A DNA stretch of 26,480 nt. Origin: a virus. This document shows, piece by piece, positions 1 to 7,316 of the stretch. The notes beneath the pieces are model-generated. The model was not told the origin of the DNA. It did not search any database and saw only the letters and a list, made by a program, of their open reading frames with translations. Within the stretch, counting starts at the first letter, position 1. Each line of letters starts with the position of its first letter. Made by a program: the position numbers and the translations under genes. The DNA lies in the IMG/VR virus record IMGVR_UViG_3300042197_003558, positions 1 to 26,480 of that record; one strand, given 5' to 3'.

Positions 1-110
1 TTGTATCCACTTTTGAAATCTTTAGATTCGTCTTTAAGATAATGATGAGTATAAAGAAGTTCTTTGACTTCCTTTTTACCCACTTTATCTATAAAATACT
101 CACTCTTCAT
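1..110 (-). CDS. Partial conserved phage protein, N-terminus only
   Basis: This is the first 36 codons of a minus-strand gene that runs off the left edge. It starts at ATG (110-108) and begins MKSEYFIDKVGKKEVKELL, followed by a His-His-Tyr segment. A short basic or amphipathic N-terminus followed by 'HHYL' is reminiscent of small Mom/GNAT-like proteins seen in cyanophages, but too little is visible to assign a family. It lies 10 bases downstream of the neighbouring small gene, so it is probably in the same transcript. Function unknown. Confidence 0.6.
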   Translation of the reverse strand, partial: MKSEYFIDKVGKKEVKELLYTHHYLKDESKDFKSGY

Positions 111-120
111 TTAAGTATTT

Positions 121-294
121 TTACTCAATTTGTTTGCATTCTAAAATATATTCTACAGTATTTGCTACATCATTCATAGCATCACGAAGAAATGGTTGTT
201 GCCCCGATTCTTGTCTTATCACTGGACGGGAATCTTGAGTTAATACCCATCTCCACTGACTCATTTCTTTACAATACCAAAGATTAATCTTCAT
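121..294 (-). CDS. Small conserved cyanophage protein (57 aa)
   Basis: This is a 57-residue protein, MKINLWYCKEMSQWRWVL at its start and a Glu-rich amphipathic tail at its end (DVANTVEYILE). The open frame extends to 333, but the ATG at 294 is preferred. It fits the usual short overlap with the upstream gene (11 bases), whereas the longer start would bury 50 bases inside it. The sequence resembles an unnamed small protein common in T4-like cyanophages (recalled, not searched). There are no catalytic motifs, signal peptide or membrane segment. Function unknown. Confidence 0.7.
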   Translation of the reverse strand: MKINLWYCKEMSQWRWVLTQDSRPVIRQESGQQPFLRDAMNDVANTVEYILECKQIE

Positions 295-493
295 TCTTAA
301 AGTGCTCCAGTTTAATCCAGTTGATAAGAGCATTCAATTCCATTATAAAAGAATTATTGACTTTTACCTCTGGCAAATCTTGATACACTTCTTTAAGTTC
401 TTTGAATGCTTCTTCTTTTCTTAATGTGTCATCACGATAATATTCTAATGCTTCAATGACAAGTTTGCGATCTTTTTGTGAAAGTAAAGACAT
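284..493 (-). CDS. Small conserved phage protein (69 aa), helical
   Basis: This 69-residue protein is predicted helical and charge-rich, starting MSLLSQKDRKLVIEALEYY. It is probably a small alpha-helical accessory protein of the early region. It lies just downstream of the tRNA-Thr gene and overlaps the next gene by 11 bases, which points to translational coupling. No Shine-Dalgarno sequence is obvious upstream of the ATG at 493. No known domain is recognised and function is unknown. Confidence 0.7.
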   Translation of the reverse strand: MSLLSQKDRKLVIEALEYYRDDTLRKEEAFKELKEVYQDLPEVKVNNSFIMELNALINWIKLEHFKNED

Positions 494-516
494 AAGAGTT
501 GTAATAGAAACTCAAG

Positions 517-588
517 AGCCCCCGATCTGATTTGAACAGACGACCGATGGTTTACAAAACCATTGCTCTACCACTGAGCTACAAGGGC
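517..588 (-). tRNA. tRNA-Thr (anticodon UGU)
   Basis: The minus strand folds into a 72-nt cloverleaf. The acceptor stem is GCCCTTG/CGGGGGC (two G-U pairs), the D arm is GCTC/GAGC, the anticodon stem is ATGGT/ACCAT around the loop TTTGTAA (anticodon TGT), the variable loop is 5 nt, and the T arm is GTCTG/CAGAT with loop TTCAAAT. The discriminator base is U and CCA is not encoded. It decodes ACA, an A-ending codon likely to be frequent in this AT-rich genome, so it probably supplements host tRNA supply. Confidence 0.95.
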
Positions 589-591
589 AAA

Positions 592-861
592 TTAATCAAC
601 AGGCAACATTTCAGGATTTTCCAGTTCAACGTCAAATAACATTGGATGGCACTCTTCATCAATCAAGTAGAATGATGTTCGGTACAAATCTTCTGGATCG
701 TACCTTAACTGTTGGTCTGCTAAGTGAATAACTTCCAAGTCTTGCATCGCACAATCGGGAAGTTCATCAAAAGTAAATGGAATGTGATTTATAAAGTACA
801 TTAGAACAATTTGAGTTCCTTTATCGTACCAACAATATGCGGCATCAATTTTGTACTTCAT
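592..861 (-). CDS. Conserved hypothetical phage protein (89 aa)
   Basis: This 89-residue acidic protein starts MKYKIDAAYCWYDKGTQIV. It has alternating hydrophobic and polar stretches suggesting a small alpha/beta fold and no recognisable motif. It sits between the two tRNA genes. A good ribosome binding site (TAGGAG) lies about 10 bases before the ATG at 861, and a late-promoter-like octamer lies 17-30 bases further upstream. It may therefore be expressed late in addition to any read-through from the early promoter at 1468-1496. Function unknown. Confidence 0.75.
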   Translation of the reverse strand: MKYKIDAAYCWYDKGTQIVLMYFINHIPFTFDELPDCAMQDLEVIHLADQQLRYDPEDLYRTSFYLIDEECHPMLFDVELENPEMLPVD

Positions 862-883
862 AGGATCTACTCCTACTTTTGTT

Positions 884-891
884 TATTTAGA
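884..891 (-). promoter_or_regulatory. Late-promoter-like octamer TCTAAATA
   Basis: The minus-strand octamer TCTAAATA resembles the T4 late promoter TATAAATA (6 of 8 bases). It lies upstream of the 89-residue protein gene in the gap after tRNA-Leu. With T4-like spacing, transcription would begin near 878, giving a leader of about 17 nt that includes the TAGGAG ribosome binding site. Assignment is by motif only. Confidence 0.4.
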
Positions 892-904
892 GGTTAAACT
901 CTAA

Positions 905-977
905 TACCTGTGGTGAGATTCGAACTCACGCTTGAACGATTTTAAGTCGTTTGCCTCTTCCGCTGGGCTACACAGGC
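905..977 (-). tRNA. tRNA-Leu (anticodon UAA), short variable loop
   Basis: The minus strand folds into exactly 73 nt. The acceptor is GCCTGTG/CACAGGT (closing G1-U72), the D stem is GCC/GGC, the anticodon stem is AACGA/TCGTT with loop CTTAAAA (anticodon TAA), the variable loop is CAAGC (5 nt), the T arm is GTGAG/CTCAC with loop TTCGAAT, and the discriminator is A. CCA is not encoded. It would decode UUA. Bacterial tRNA-Leu normally has a long (class II) variable arm; this one is class I in shape, which is unusual. A73, the main leucine identity base, is present. Confidence 0.9.
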
Positions 978-986
978 AAGAAAATC

Positions 987-1196
987 CTACTCCTGAACGT
1001 AGGATTTAGGATGATACTTTAAGTATTCAAAGAAAGTTAATCGCATTTCTTTTTGTGTCATACCACAGTGATTTGCTGCTGCAGGAAGAGTCATTTTAGA
1101 ATAAAACAAACCTTCATTTGCCTCTTCAACATTTTGTGGTGTTGTTTTCACGGGAGGTTCCCAAAGATTTGTTAGATTAATTTTAAATGGATTCAT
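987..1196 (-). CDS. Small conserved phage protein with helix-turn-helix-like C-terminus (69 aa)
   Basis: This 69-residue protein starts MNPFKINLTNLWEPPVK. Its C-terminal half (roughly residues 32-62: LPAAANHCGMTQKEMRLTF) reads like a helix-turn-helix, with a Gly in the turn and a conserved-looking CGMTQKEM recognition segment. A DNA-binding role is possible but not shown. The open frame continues upstream to a TTG at 1250, but that extension lies inside an intergenic element repeated elsewhere in the window (1202-1265), so the ATG at 1196 is preferred. It lies in the early small-gene cluster between tRNA-Leu and the 60-residue gene. Confidence 0.7.
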   Translation of the reverse strand: MNPFKINLTNLWEPPVKTTPQNVEEANEGLFYSKMTLPAAANHCGMTQKEMRLTFFEYLKYHPKSYVQE

Positions 1197-1201
1197 ACTT
1201 T

Positions 1202-1265
1202 TCAAAAAAGTATCGTGCGTAAAATTTTTGTCGGAATTTTTATTGCCCAAAAATGGAACTTAAAG
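1202..1265 (-). repeat. Intergenic repeat, copy A
   Basis: This 64-bp block fills the gap between two small genes, from the stop codon of one to near the start of the next. It matches copy B at 23067-23128. On the minus strand the shared cores are CTTTAA, CCATTTTTGGG, AAAATTCCG, AAAAATTT and ACTTTTTTTGA-like sequence in the same order and nearly the same spacing. Both copies are in the same orientation relative to transcription. Function unknown; see findings. Confidence 0.75.
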
Positions 1266-1442
1266 TGGATTTGCGTATGAGAGAGTCTCTTCATCCACGG
1301 TGTTGCGAACAAAGTCTAATACATTCATAAACTCTTCAACAGTATCACAGGACACTTGCTTTTCTGCACCTTCATTGGAATACAGATACACGGTGCGCTT
1401 CACAGGATCAACCACGCATCGTGTTAGGTACTCGTCTCGCAT
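1260..1442 (-). CDS. Small conserved cyanophage protein (60 aa)
   Basis: This 60-residue protein starts MRDEYLTRCVVDPVKRTVYL and ends in an acidic helix-like tail. It resembles an unnamed protein that is widespread in T4-like cyanophages (recalled, not searched). It is the first gene after a strong sigma-70-type promoter (1468-1496), with a leader of only about 20 nt and no clear Shine-Dalgarno sequence. It is therefore probably an early gene. No enzymatic motif is seen. Function unknown. Confidence 0.75.
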   Translation of the reverse strand: MRDEYLTRCVVDPVKRTVYLYSNEGAEKQVSCDTVEEFMNVLDFVRNTVDEETLSYANPL

Positions 1443-1467
1443 TAGTTCGTTTGTTGACTACCCAGTT

Positions 1468-1496
1468 ATCATAGCATGATCAGTCTGCCCTGTCAA
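1468..1496 (-). promoter_or_regulatory. Early sigma-70-type promoter
   Basis: On the minus strand, TTGACA (1496-1491) is followed by exactly 17 bases and TATGAT (1473-1468). The -35 box overlaps the last codons and stop of the fibre-like gene at 1480. Transcription would begin near 1461, about 20 bases before the 60-residue gene, and would continue through the small genes and both tRNAs. It marks the border between the late tail block and the early small-gene cluster. Confidence 0.85.
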
Positions 1497-2136
1497 CTCC
1501 CTTTGCGCCATAGTCATATCCAGAAATAGAGTACTGAGATGAATCTCCTGGATAATCTGCTGGTGTCCCTCCTTCATATTCAACAATTAAAGGTTCTCCA
1601 TCAACACGAGCAGCATGAATTACATAGTAACAATCAATATTAGCTCCTGTTCCAGATTTGATAATAACATTTTTACCCCACTCAATTTTTTCAATAATCA
1701 AGTCCTGAGAATAACCAATTTGAGTAAGAGAAACTGTAATTGTTTCTGGATTAATCAATCCATTCCAATAATCAGGAAGTTCAATGACATTAGAGTCTTT
1801 AAGTCTTCCTCTATAATAAACACCAGCTTCTGGACCCTCTAAGCAAATATGTCTCAAACGATGATTTGATTTATTTGGGTGTTTAATATCGAATCCTTTC
1901 CAAGATTGAACATTAATGGTTCCCTGAAAATTACCAAAAGCAGTTCCATTGACTTGGAGATTATCAATCTGAGCATTTCCATGATACCAAGGACGACATG
2001 CTTCGGATGGATAATCATCATCTCCAGTGGTGGGTTTTACAATGTAATCATATCTCTGCGATTTTCTTACACCAGAAAATCCATCATCACAATTTTTATT
2101 CCCATCTCTTCTTGGTACAAAGTTATATTCCGTCAT
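1480..2136 (-). CDS. Tail-fibre-like virion protein, paralogue 2 (218 aa)
   Basis: This is a probable structural protein of the distal tail or baseplate. Residues about 80-218 form a domain with landmarks FDIKHPNK, LRHICLEGPEAGVYYRGRL, IELPDYWNGL, VSLTQIG and PADYPG. It is shared with the C-terminal half of the gene immediately upstream (2139-2924), so the two are tandem duplicates. This domain type is recalled from fibre-like structural proteins of T4-like cyanophages. The N-terminal 80 residues are unique and probably attach to a partner. A strong ribosome binding site (AAGGAG) overlaps the end of the upstream gene, so the two are translationally coupled. Receptor binding is an inference from the family and position. 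Confidence 0.8.
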   Translation of the reverse strand: MTEYNFVPRRDGNKNCDDGFSGVRKSQRYDYIVKPTTGDDDYPSEACRPWYHGNAQIDNLQVNGTAFGNFQGTINVQSWKGFDIKHPNKSNHRLRHICLEGPEAGVYYRGRLKDSNVIELPDYWNGLINPETITVSLTQIGYSQDLIIEKIEWGKNVIIKSGTGANIDCYYVIHAARVDGEPLIVEYEGGTPADYPGDSSQYSISGYDYGAKGVDRAD

Positions 2137-2138
2137 TA

Positions 2139-2924
2139 CTATTCTCCTTTTTTATCATAGTGGTATCCAGATACAGAATACTCGTCATTATTTCCTGGAT
2201 AATCAGCAGGACTCTCTCCTTGGTATTCTGGAATTAGCGGTTCCCCATCCTTTCTTTCTCCAAATACATGATAAAAGCAATTGATTGGCATTCCACCTTT
2301 TGTTTGCAAATATATTTTTTCTGAATCAATTCTTTTTACAATCACATCTTGATGGGCTCCGATAGGAGTTAAAGAAACACTCACAGTGTCTTGATCAACT
2401 AGATCTTTCCAATATTCTGGAAGTTCAATCTCAGTTTTATTCAAAACTCTTCCTCTTACATACACATCATTTGTTGGACCTTCTAAACACGTATGACGTA
2501 ATCTCCATCCAGGTTTATTTGGATGAGGTATATCAAAGTTTTTCTTAGCTGATAAGATATGTCCTCCACAGCGAGATACTACTTCTCCTTGAGCAATGAC
2601 ATTGTTTCCGGCATAAACATTTCTACTTACATCACAGTTATCAAAAACTGCAGCATCTCCAGAAACAACAAGAGAATATGGAGAATTGTTCATTCCACAT
2701 ATAGATCCTGTAACTGGAAGTTGTTGAGCATCGCCATTTGTCAAAGGACCAACCATTAGAGTTCCATAAACTCCTGGAAATGCTCCTGCAGAACCAACGA
2801 TCTGAGGTCCTTCAATGAAAGCAGCTCCTCTAATTTTTGTAGGACCTACACCTAAAGCAATTGGAGAACCAGCCCCACACATAAGTTGCCCGCCAGCGGC
2901 AACATCGTCCATCAAAAATGACAT
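2139..2924 (-). CDS. Tail-fibre-like virion protein, paralogue 1 (261 aa)
   Basis: Residues about 1-120 are rich in Gly, Ala, Ser and Val with repeated turns (AGSPIALGVGP, VVSGDAAVFDNCDVSRNVYAG), typical of beta-rich fibre shafts. Residues about 126-261 carry the domain FDIPHPNKP, LRHTCLEGP, VYVRGRV, IELPEYWKDL, VSLTPIG and PADYPG, shared with the neighbouring 218-residue protein. A GGGAG ribosome binding site precedes the ATG. It lies in one late operon with the beta-helix-like protein upstream. It is probably part of the adhesion or baseplate periphery; receptor specificity cannot be read from the sequence. Confidence 0.8.
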   Translation of the reverse strand: MSFLMDDVAAGGQLMCGAGSPIALGVGPTKIRGAAFIEGPQIVGSAGAFPGVYGTLMVGPLTNGDAQQLPVTGSICGMNNSPYSLVVSGDAAVFDNCDVSRNVYAGNNVIAQGEVVSRCGGHILSAKKNFDIPHPNKPGWRLRHTCLEGPTNDVYVRGRVLNKTEIELPEYWKDLVDQDTVSVSLTPIGAHQDVIVKRIDSEKIYLQTKGGMPINCFYHVFGERKDGEPLIPEYQGESPADYPGNNDEYSVSGYHYDKKGE

Positions 2925-2936
2925 TGATTTTTCTCC

Positions 2937-3560
2937 CTAACCTTGTTGTTTACTTTGGAAATTTTTACCACCAACTTTAGAATCTTTATTTGCCACAGCG
3001 TCTGTCACTCCTCGAATAACAGAACTATAAATGTTCATACAACTATTTGCAACAATCTCTGCTGTACCAGGAGTAGCTAATCTATATAGAGACTTAGCAT
3101 CAACTACAATTTTTTTACCTGTAATTTCAACTAATTCAGTTGCAGCCATTCGAATATTTCCCTTGCTGCCACCTTCACCCACTGCTTTGATGATAACATC
3201 TTCTGCCTGTAGAATAATCTTACCTTTTGTCGCAACTAAATGGATATTTCCATTTACAGCATTAATCCAGCAAGTATCTTCAGCTTCAACTTTATCATCA
3301 CCACAACGAAGAGCAAAATTACCAGGAGCAGCTATAATAGTTGATCCTTTTCTTTTATCCCCATCTTTTTCTAAAGTGATATGATGCCTACCATCAGAGG
3401 CTTGTAAAAGAACATCAGAAGTTACATCACCTGGCTTATGAAGATGTCCAAAACTAATTGATCCATGATCATTTCCAAAGCGAGTTGCAGTGTAATTTTT
3501 TCTGGAAGTTAAACTCTTTCCACCTACTCTCGTATTTCTTCTATTTTGAGGAGTTGCCAT
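2937..3560 (-). CDS. Beta-helix-like virion protein, possible spike component (207 aa)
   Basis: The central region (about residues 50-160) is a run of short beta-strand repeats of the type GNIHLVATKGKIILQAEDVI, with small or Gly residues at regular turns. This resembles the C-terminal beta-helix of T4 gp5 and VgrG-type spikes. The ends are Lys/Arg/Asn-rich and probably disordered. In this phage gp5 (7315-8838) has the OB-fold but no obvious beta-helix or lysozyme, so this separate protein may provide the needle; that is an inference. It lies upstream of, and 12 bases from, the first fibre-like paralogue. An alternative is a general structural protein of the baseplate. Confidence 0.7.
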   Translation of the reverse strand: MATPQNRRNTRVGGKSLTSRKNYTATRFGNDHGSISFGHLHKPGDVTSDVLLQASDGRHHITLEKDGDKRKGSTIIAAPGNFALRCGDDKVEAEDTCWINAVNGNIHLVATKGKIILQAEDVIIKAVGEGGSKGNIRMAATELVEITGKKIVVDAKSLYRLATPGTAEIVANSCMNIYSSVIRGVTDAVANKDSKVGGKNFQSKQQG

Positions 3561-3572
3561 TAGATATTACAA

Positions 3573-3589
3573 CATTTATACTATTTACC
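3573..3589 (-). promoter_or_regulatory. Late-promoter-like motifs TATAAATG and GGTAAATA
   Basis: Two minus-strand octamers lie upstream of the beta-helix-like gene: TATAAATG (3580-3573, 7 of 8 matches to the T4 late consensus) and GGTAAATA (3589-3582). The second touches the TAG stop of the 1227-residue gene. Either would give a short leader (about 7 or 16 nt). Confidence 0.5.
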
Positions 3590-6500
3590 TAGGTTTCTGA
3601 TATTGTGTCAGGAGTTCCTGGGATATTAAGTTGAGGATTGTTACTTGCAACGTCAGTGCCAACTCTAGGAATAGCACTTTGGGTAGTAGTGATTCTACCT
3701 TCAATGCTTTCTTGAAGTGTATCAAAGACTTGTACTTGTTTTCCTGGAGTTTCATAGTAACCAGCAAATTTGCGTCCATCTTTATAGAAGACTGCTCCAT
3801 AATATGCTCTACCCTCAATATATCCTGTTTGTTTGAGTCCAACTAAATCTGTAACTTGAATGATTTGATCTGCTGGAGCTTCAATTGGATCACGAACAAT
3901 TTCAAAAATAGGAGAGAACTCTACGTTTACACCCGTATCTGAGGGCATGGTAATTGAAGGATATGCGGTGAATCCGCTCCCTTTATTCAGCACTGTTATG
4001 GAATTAATTCTCCCAAATGAATCGCAACTATAATCAAGTTCAACTCCATTATTAGGAGTAACAACAATTTGATCTACTCCACAATTATAATTGATCCCTG
4101 AGTTTTTTACAACAACTTCTTTTAATCTTATAATTACAGGATAGTTATTAGCATCTGGAGCAGGAGTTAAATATCCATTTCCAGGATCTTCAACAATCAC
4201 ATCAACAACAACTCCCTTTCCACTTCTTTTTCTTCTACATGGTGGTGGAATCATTACAGCAGATACTCCCATTGGATTTTGAGTCCAAGATTTTGCCGAA
4301 ACTGAAGTGGAAGATAATGGTATTACAGTAGTAATTTCTGCAAATCCAACGACAGGATTTTGTTGAAATCCTGTTCCAGGAATACTAATATTAGACAATT
4401 GAAGTTCAACAACTTTAAATCCCTTTGTGGCAGTAAAAGTTGTTTTTTTTCTGCCCTCGAAAACTGTTGATCGTCCTACAATTATACCATCGATCTTAAT
4501 AATCAATTCATCATCAGCTTGAGATTCTAAAGTATACTGCCCATCAACAGGAAAATTGACACTACTCCATCTAAATAACCAACTTTTCCCTTGTATTTCC
4601 TCATTTGGAGTTGCGTTCACATTTTGAAGAGCTGGAGAAATGAAATCATCTCTATAATTTACAATTGCAGTAGGACCTTCATAGACAACATTAGCGGCAG
4701 TAGCAGATTGTCTTATATCTTCATACACTACGGGTGCTGGAAGTAACTTAACAAAACTCATTTCGAATTTTATCGCATCATCTACTGTTATTGAAACCTC
4801 ATAATCACCCTCTTCACTTAATTGAACATTACTCCATTCGATATTTGTTATGCTATTATCTTTAACATTTTCTGGAAAAACCCCACTTCTTTTTAAGAAA
4901 TCTTTGCTTTCCTGAGAATTCTTGGCAAACTCTTCTAAATCAATCTCACCGGACGAGACTGGAATTAATTTAATATTTGCCCCATTAATACTTTGAAGAC
5001 TATTGAAAACTACCCTCCCATTTGCTTTATTTTTTATTTCAATCGCAAGTCCTGTTGGACCAACATCTTGTTTATATTCAACATATATTTTGTAAATACC
5101 CGCTTTAAAATTATAAGGGAGATTTCTAACTCCATCATATGCTGTTTCAATTTTAAGAGGATTTTGAGGTGGTATTTGTCTCTCTACAACTTTAGGTCTA
5201 AACAACCAATCTTTTGTGCTAAAGATTTTTTGATTTATATTTGTTATACTTGTAATATTAATTGGTTGATTATAAACTTCTACTTTTATTTGATGCTGTC
5301 CTTTTCTAATAAATTTTTTAATTATGCTTGGGTTTTCTTTTTTAAATCCATCAAGATCTTTAATTTTTTCCTCATCAATAAATATTGCTCCTTTATTATC
5401 TGCAGTTCCTTTAAATCCATAATATCCGTCATATGGAATATCAACAGTCCATGTATTGTTGTATGTTATGCCTGCATTGTCACTACCAGGAGTATCTAAA
5501 GGTTGAACAGGTGAAATTGCATAGCGATTTGTAAATTTACTCCAAGAATTTCTCCTCGTAAATATCACAGGATACCAAGATTCGGAAGATCCAGGAAATC
5601 TGGTAGTCCATATTGGACTTGGTGGACAAGGACCTTCTTGAGTCGGGAGTGGTTCTTTAGGAACTGGAGGCGGAGGTGATTGAATTATAACAGCAATTGC
5701 CATTGGATTTTGATTCCATGATGCGCCAATAGTAGGATTTCCACTTGAAGGTTTACTTGCAATTGTCGCATTAAAAACTACTGGATTAGTTTTAAAAGTG
5801 CTTGTCGAATTTCCTGGAATATTGTATATTTCCATTTCAACTGTCTTATTTCCACCTGTTGTTTCAAATGTAAAGGTTCTTACCCCATCAAATACTTTAG
5901 CTTTTCCAATTTCTTTTCCATCTATTCTTACAATTACATAATCATCAGCCTGTGCTTTTAATTCATAGACACCCGCAAATGGAAAATTTACGTTTCTCCA
6001 ACGTAAATTCCAAGTTTTATCCATATTGTTTGCTCGATAATCTTCATCGCTAGTGAATTTTGGAGTTAAAAATGGACCTAAAGTTCCATCCGCATAACTA
6101 CTCAGAGCAGGACCTTCATAAGTTACATTCACATTTCTTCCTGTTTTTGTTGAAGATAGCCAATCAGCAGTATCAAAGATTTTTACAATCTCATTAACAT
6201 TAATAGGTTTGTTGAGAAGTTCTAATTTAACAGTATGATTTCCTTTTTTATAGGGTTTTTTTATGGATGTAGGACTATCTGCAAAAGATCCTAAATTTGT
6301 AATTAGATCCCCATCAACATATACCTTCCCGACATTATCACAACATCCAAGAAAGGTATAATCTCCATCATAAGGGAATTCTACAATGTACTCAAAATTA
6401 AATGTTACATTTGCATAATCCGATCCAGGAACATCTGAAGGAGGAACTGGAGAAATTGCATAAGACTCAATAAATGATCCCCAAGCAGAAGATCCATCCG

Positions 6501-7272
6501 GTTTTCTGACTGGACAATTGCTAATATCATACTTGGAAGAAATTGTATCTCCTCTCGAAGAACTGATAAGAATTGGTTTATTCTTTCTTGTTGTAAAAAA
6601 TGGATTATTTTCAGTCAGTAAGAATTTTTGATACTTTTCAATTTCTTTCCTAATAGGATCTTCGTAAGTATTTGTGTACTGATTTGGATCCCACGGTCCT
6701 ATTTCTTCTCCATTAGGACCCCAAACAGTCCCATAACCTTCTTCTGTATCATCACATATCTCATACTCTTCAAAATCTTCTTCATCAGTAAAAACTTCAA
6801 ACTCATCAATAGTAGTTCCAAGAACTGCAACAAGTTTCCCTCCACTACCATAGTTGCAATCATCTTTAATACTGACTAGTGGTTCATATTTATATCCAAA
6901 TCCACCCGATACTAAGTCTACTCCAAGAAGAGCTCCATCAGATCCTATGATTGGATTAGCAGATGCACCAAGTCCTCCACCACCATAAAATTGAATTTTT
7001 GGTGGACCGCATTCTTTAAATGTTTGTATTCCAGCACACGAATCAATGTCTGTTGTTAAGACTTGATCTGCAGTTAACCTATTGACTTCGTTAATTTTTA
7101 AAAATTTTAATATAGATCTATTTACTGTAATTATAAATGTTGTTCCTGGATTTTTTTGTGCATAAGCATTAGCCTCACAAATAGAAACACTGTCAATAAA
7201 TCCCAACAAAGGATCTACATATCCTATTCTGATTTGATCTCTATTTAATGGGGCATTGATATTGCTTGACAT
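3589..7272 (-). CDS. Giant virion structural protein with duplicated PA14-like repeats (1227 aa)
   Basis: This is the largest gene in the window. Two repeat types each occur twice. Type A (about residues 266-360 and 582-675) has YAISPV, PGSD, PYDG and a DN-G-VYVDG core. Type B (about 428-530 and 903-1007) has the landmarks NFP..G.Y.L..QADD, I.IDG, NPVV and SW.QNPM. Both resemble PA14-like or carbohydrate-binding beta-barrels, in which the G-Y-x-F...DD...V-x-x-DG pattern is typical. The N-terminus (GGFGYKYEPLVSI) and C-terminus (GNGYLTP, GSGFTAYPSITM) carry Gly-rich turns common in cyanophage structural proteins. It sits between gp5 and the fibre genes, so it is probably part of the baseplate, perhaps a short fibre or a glycan-binding sheath. 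The precise role is unknown. Confidence 0.8.
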   Translation of the reverse strand: MSSNINAPLNRDQIRIGYVDPLLGFIDSVSICEANAYAQKNPGTTFIITVNRSILKFLKINEVNRLTADQVLTTDIDSCAGIQTFKECGPPKIQFYGGGGLGASANPIIGSDGALLGVDLVSGGFGYKYEPLVSIKDDCNYGSGGKLVAVLGTTIDEFEVFTDEEDFEEYEICDDTEEGYGTVWGPNGEEIGPWDPNQYTNTYEDPIRKEIEKYQKFLLTENNPFFTTRKNKPILISSSRGDTISSKYDISNCPVRKPDGSSAWGSFIESYAISPVPPSDVPGSDYANVTFNFEYIVEFPYDGDYTFLGCCDNVGKVYVDGDLITNLGSFADSPTSIKKPYKKGNHTVKLELLNKPINVNEIVKIFDTADWLSSTKTGRNVNVTYEGPALSSYADGTLGPFLTPKFTSDEDYRANNMDKTWNLRWRNVNFPFAGVYELKAQADDYVIVRIDGKEIGKAKVFDGVRTFTFETTGGNKTVEMEIYNIPGNSTSTFKTNPVVFNATIASKPSSGNPTIGASWNQNPMAIAVIIQSPPPPVPKEPLPTQEGPCPPSPIWTTRFPGSSESWYPVIFTRRNSWSKFTNRYAISPVQPLDTPGSDNAGITYNNTWTVDIPYDGYYGFKGTADNKGAIFIDEEKIKDLDGFKKENPSIIKKFIRKGQHQIKVEVYNQPINITSITNINQKIFSTKDWLFRPKVVERQIPPQNPLKIETAYDGVRNLPYNFKAGIYKIYVEYKQDVGPTGLAIEIKNKANGRVVFNSLQSINGANIKLIPVSSGEIDLEEFAKNSQESKDFLKRSGVFPENVKDNSITNIEWSNVQLSEEGDYEVSITVDDAIKFEMSFVKLLPAPVVYEDIRQSATAANVVYEGPTAIVNYRDDFISPALQNVNATPNEEIQGKSWLFRWSSVNFPVDGQYTLESQADDELIIKIDGIIVGRSTVFEGRKKTTFTATKGFKVVELQLSNISIPGTGFQQNPVVGFAEITTVIPLSSTSVSAKSWTQNPMGVSAVMIPPPCRRKRSGKGVVVDVIVEDPGNGYLTPAPDANNYPVIIRLKEVVVKNSGINYNCGVDQIVVTPNNGVELDYSCDSFGRINSITVLNKGSGFTAYPSITMPSDTGVNVEFSPIFEIVRDPIEAPADQIIQVTDLVGLKQTGYIEGRAYYGAVFYKDGRKFAGYYETPGKQVQVFDTLQESIEGRITTTQSAIPRVGTDVASNNPQLNIPGTPDTISET

Positions 7273-7308
7273 CTTATTGTTGTATCAATCCTTCCAGATT
7301 AGTAAGAT

Positions 7309-7316
7309 TATTTATT
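7309..7316 (-). promoter_or_regulatory. Late promoter AATAAATA for the 1227-residue gene
   Basis: The minus-strand octamer AATAAATA matches 7 of 8 bases of the T4 late consensus. It overlaps the TAA stop of gp5 (7317-7315). Predicted start of transcription is near 7303, about 31 bases before the ATG at 7272. Confidence 0.6.

Noticed and set aside
1197-1250. TTG start extending the 69-residue HTH-like protein
   Set aside because: The extension falls within the repeat element shared with 23067-23128, where the equivalent sequence is not in frame with gp59.
4993-5499. Plus-strand frame (168 codons) opposite the 1227-residue gene
   Set aside because: The translation is Phe/Ile/Cys/Asn-rich and meaningless, as expected for antisense of a Lys/Asn-rich coding strand.
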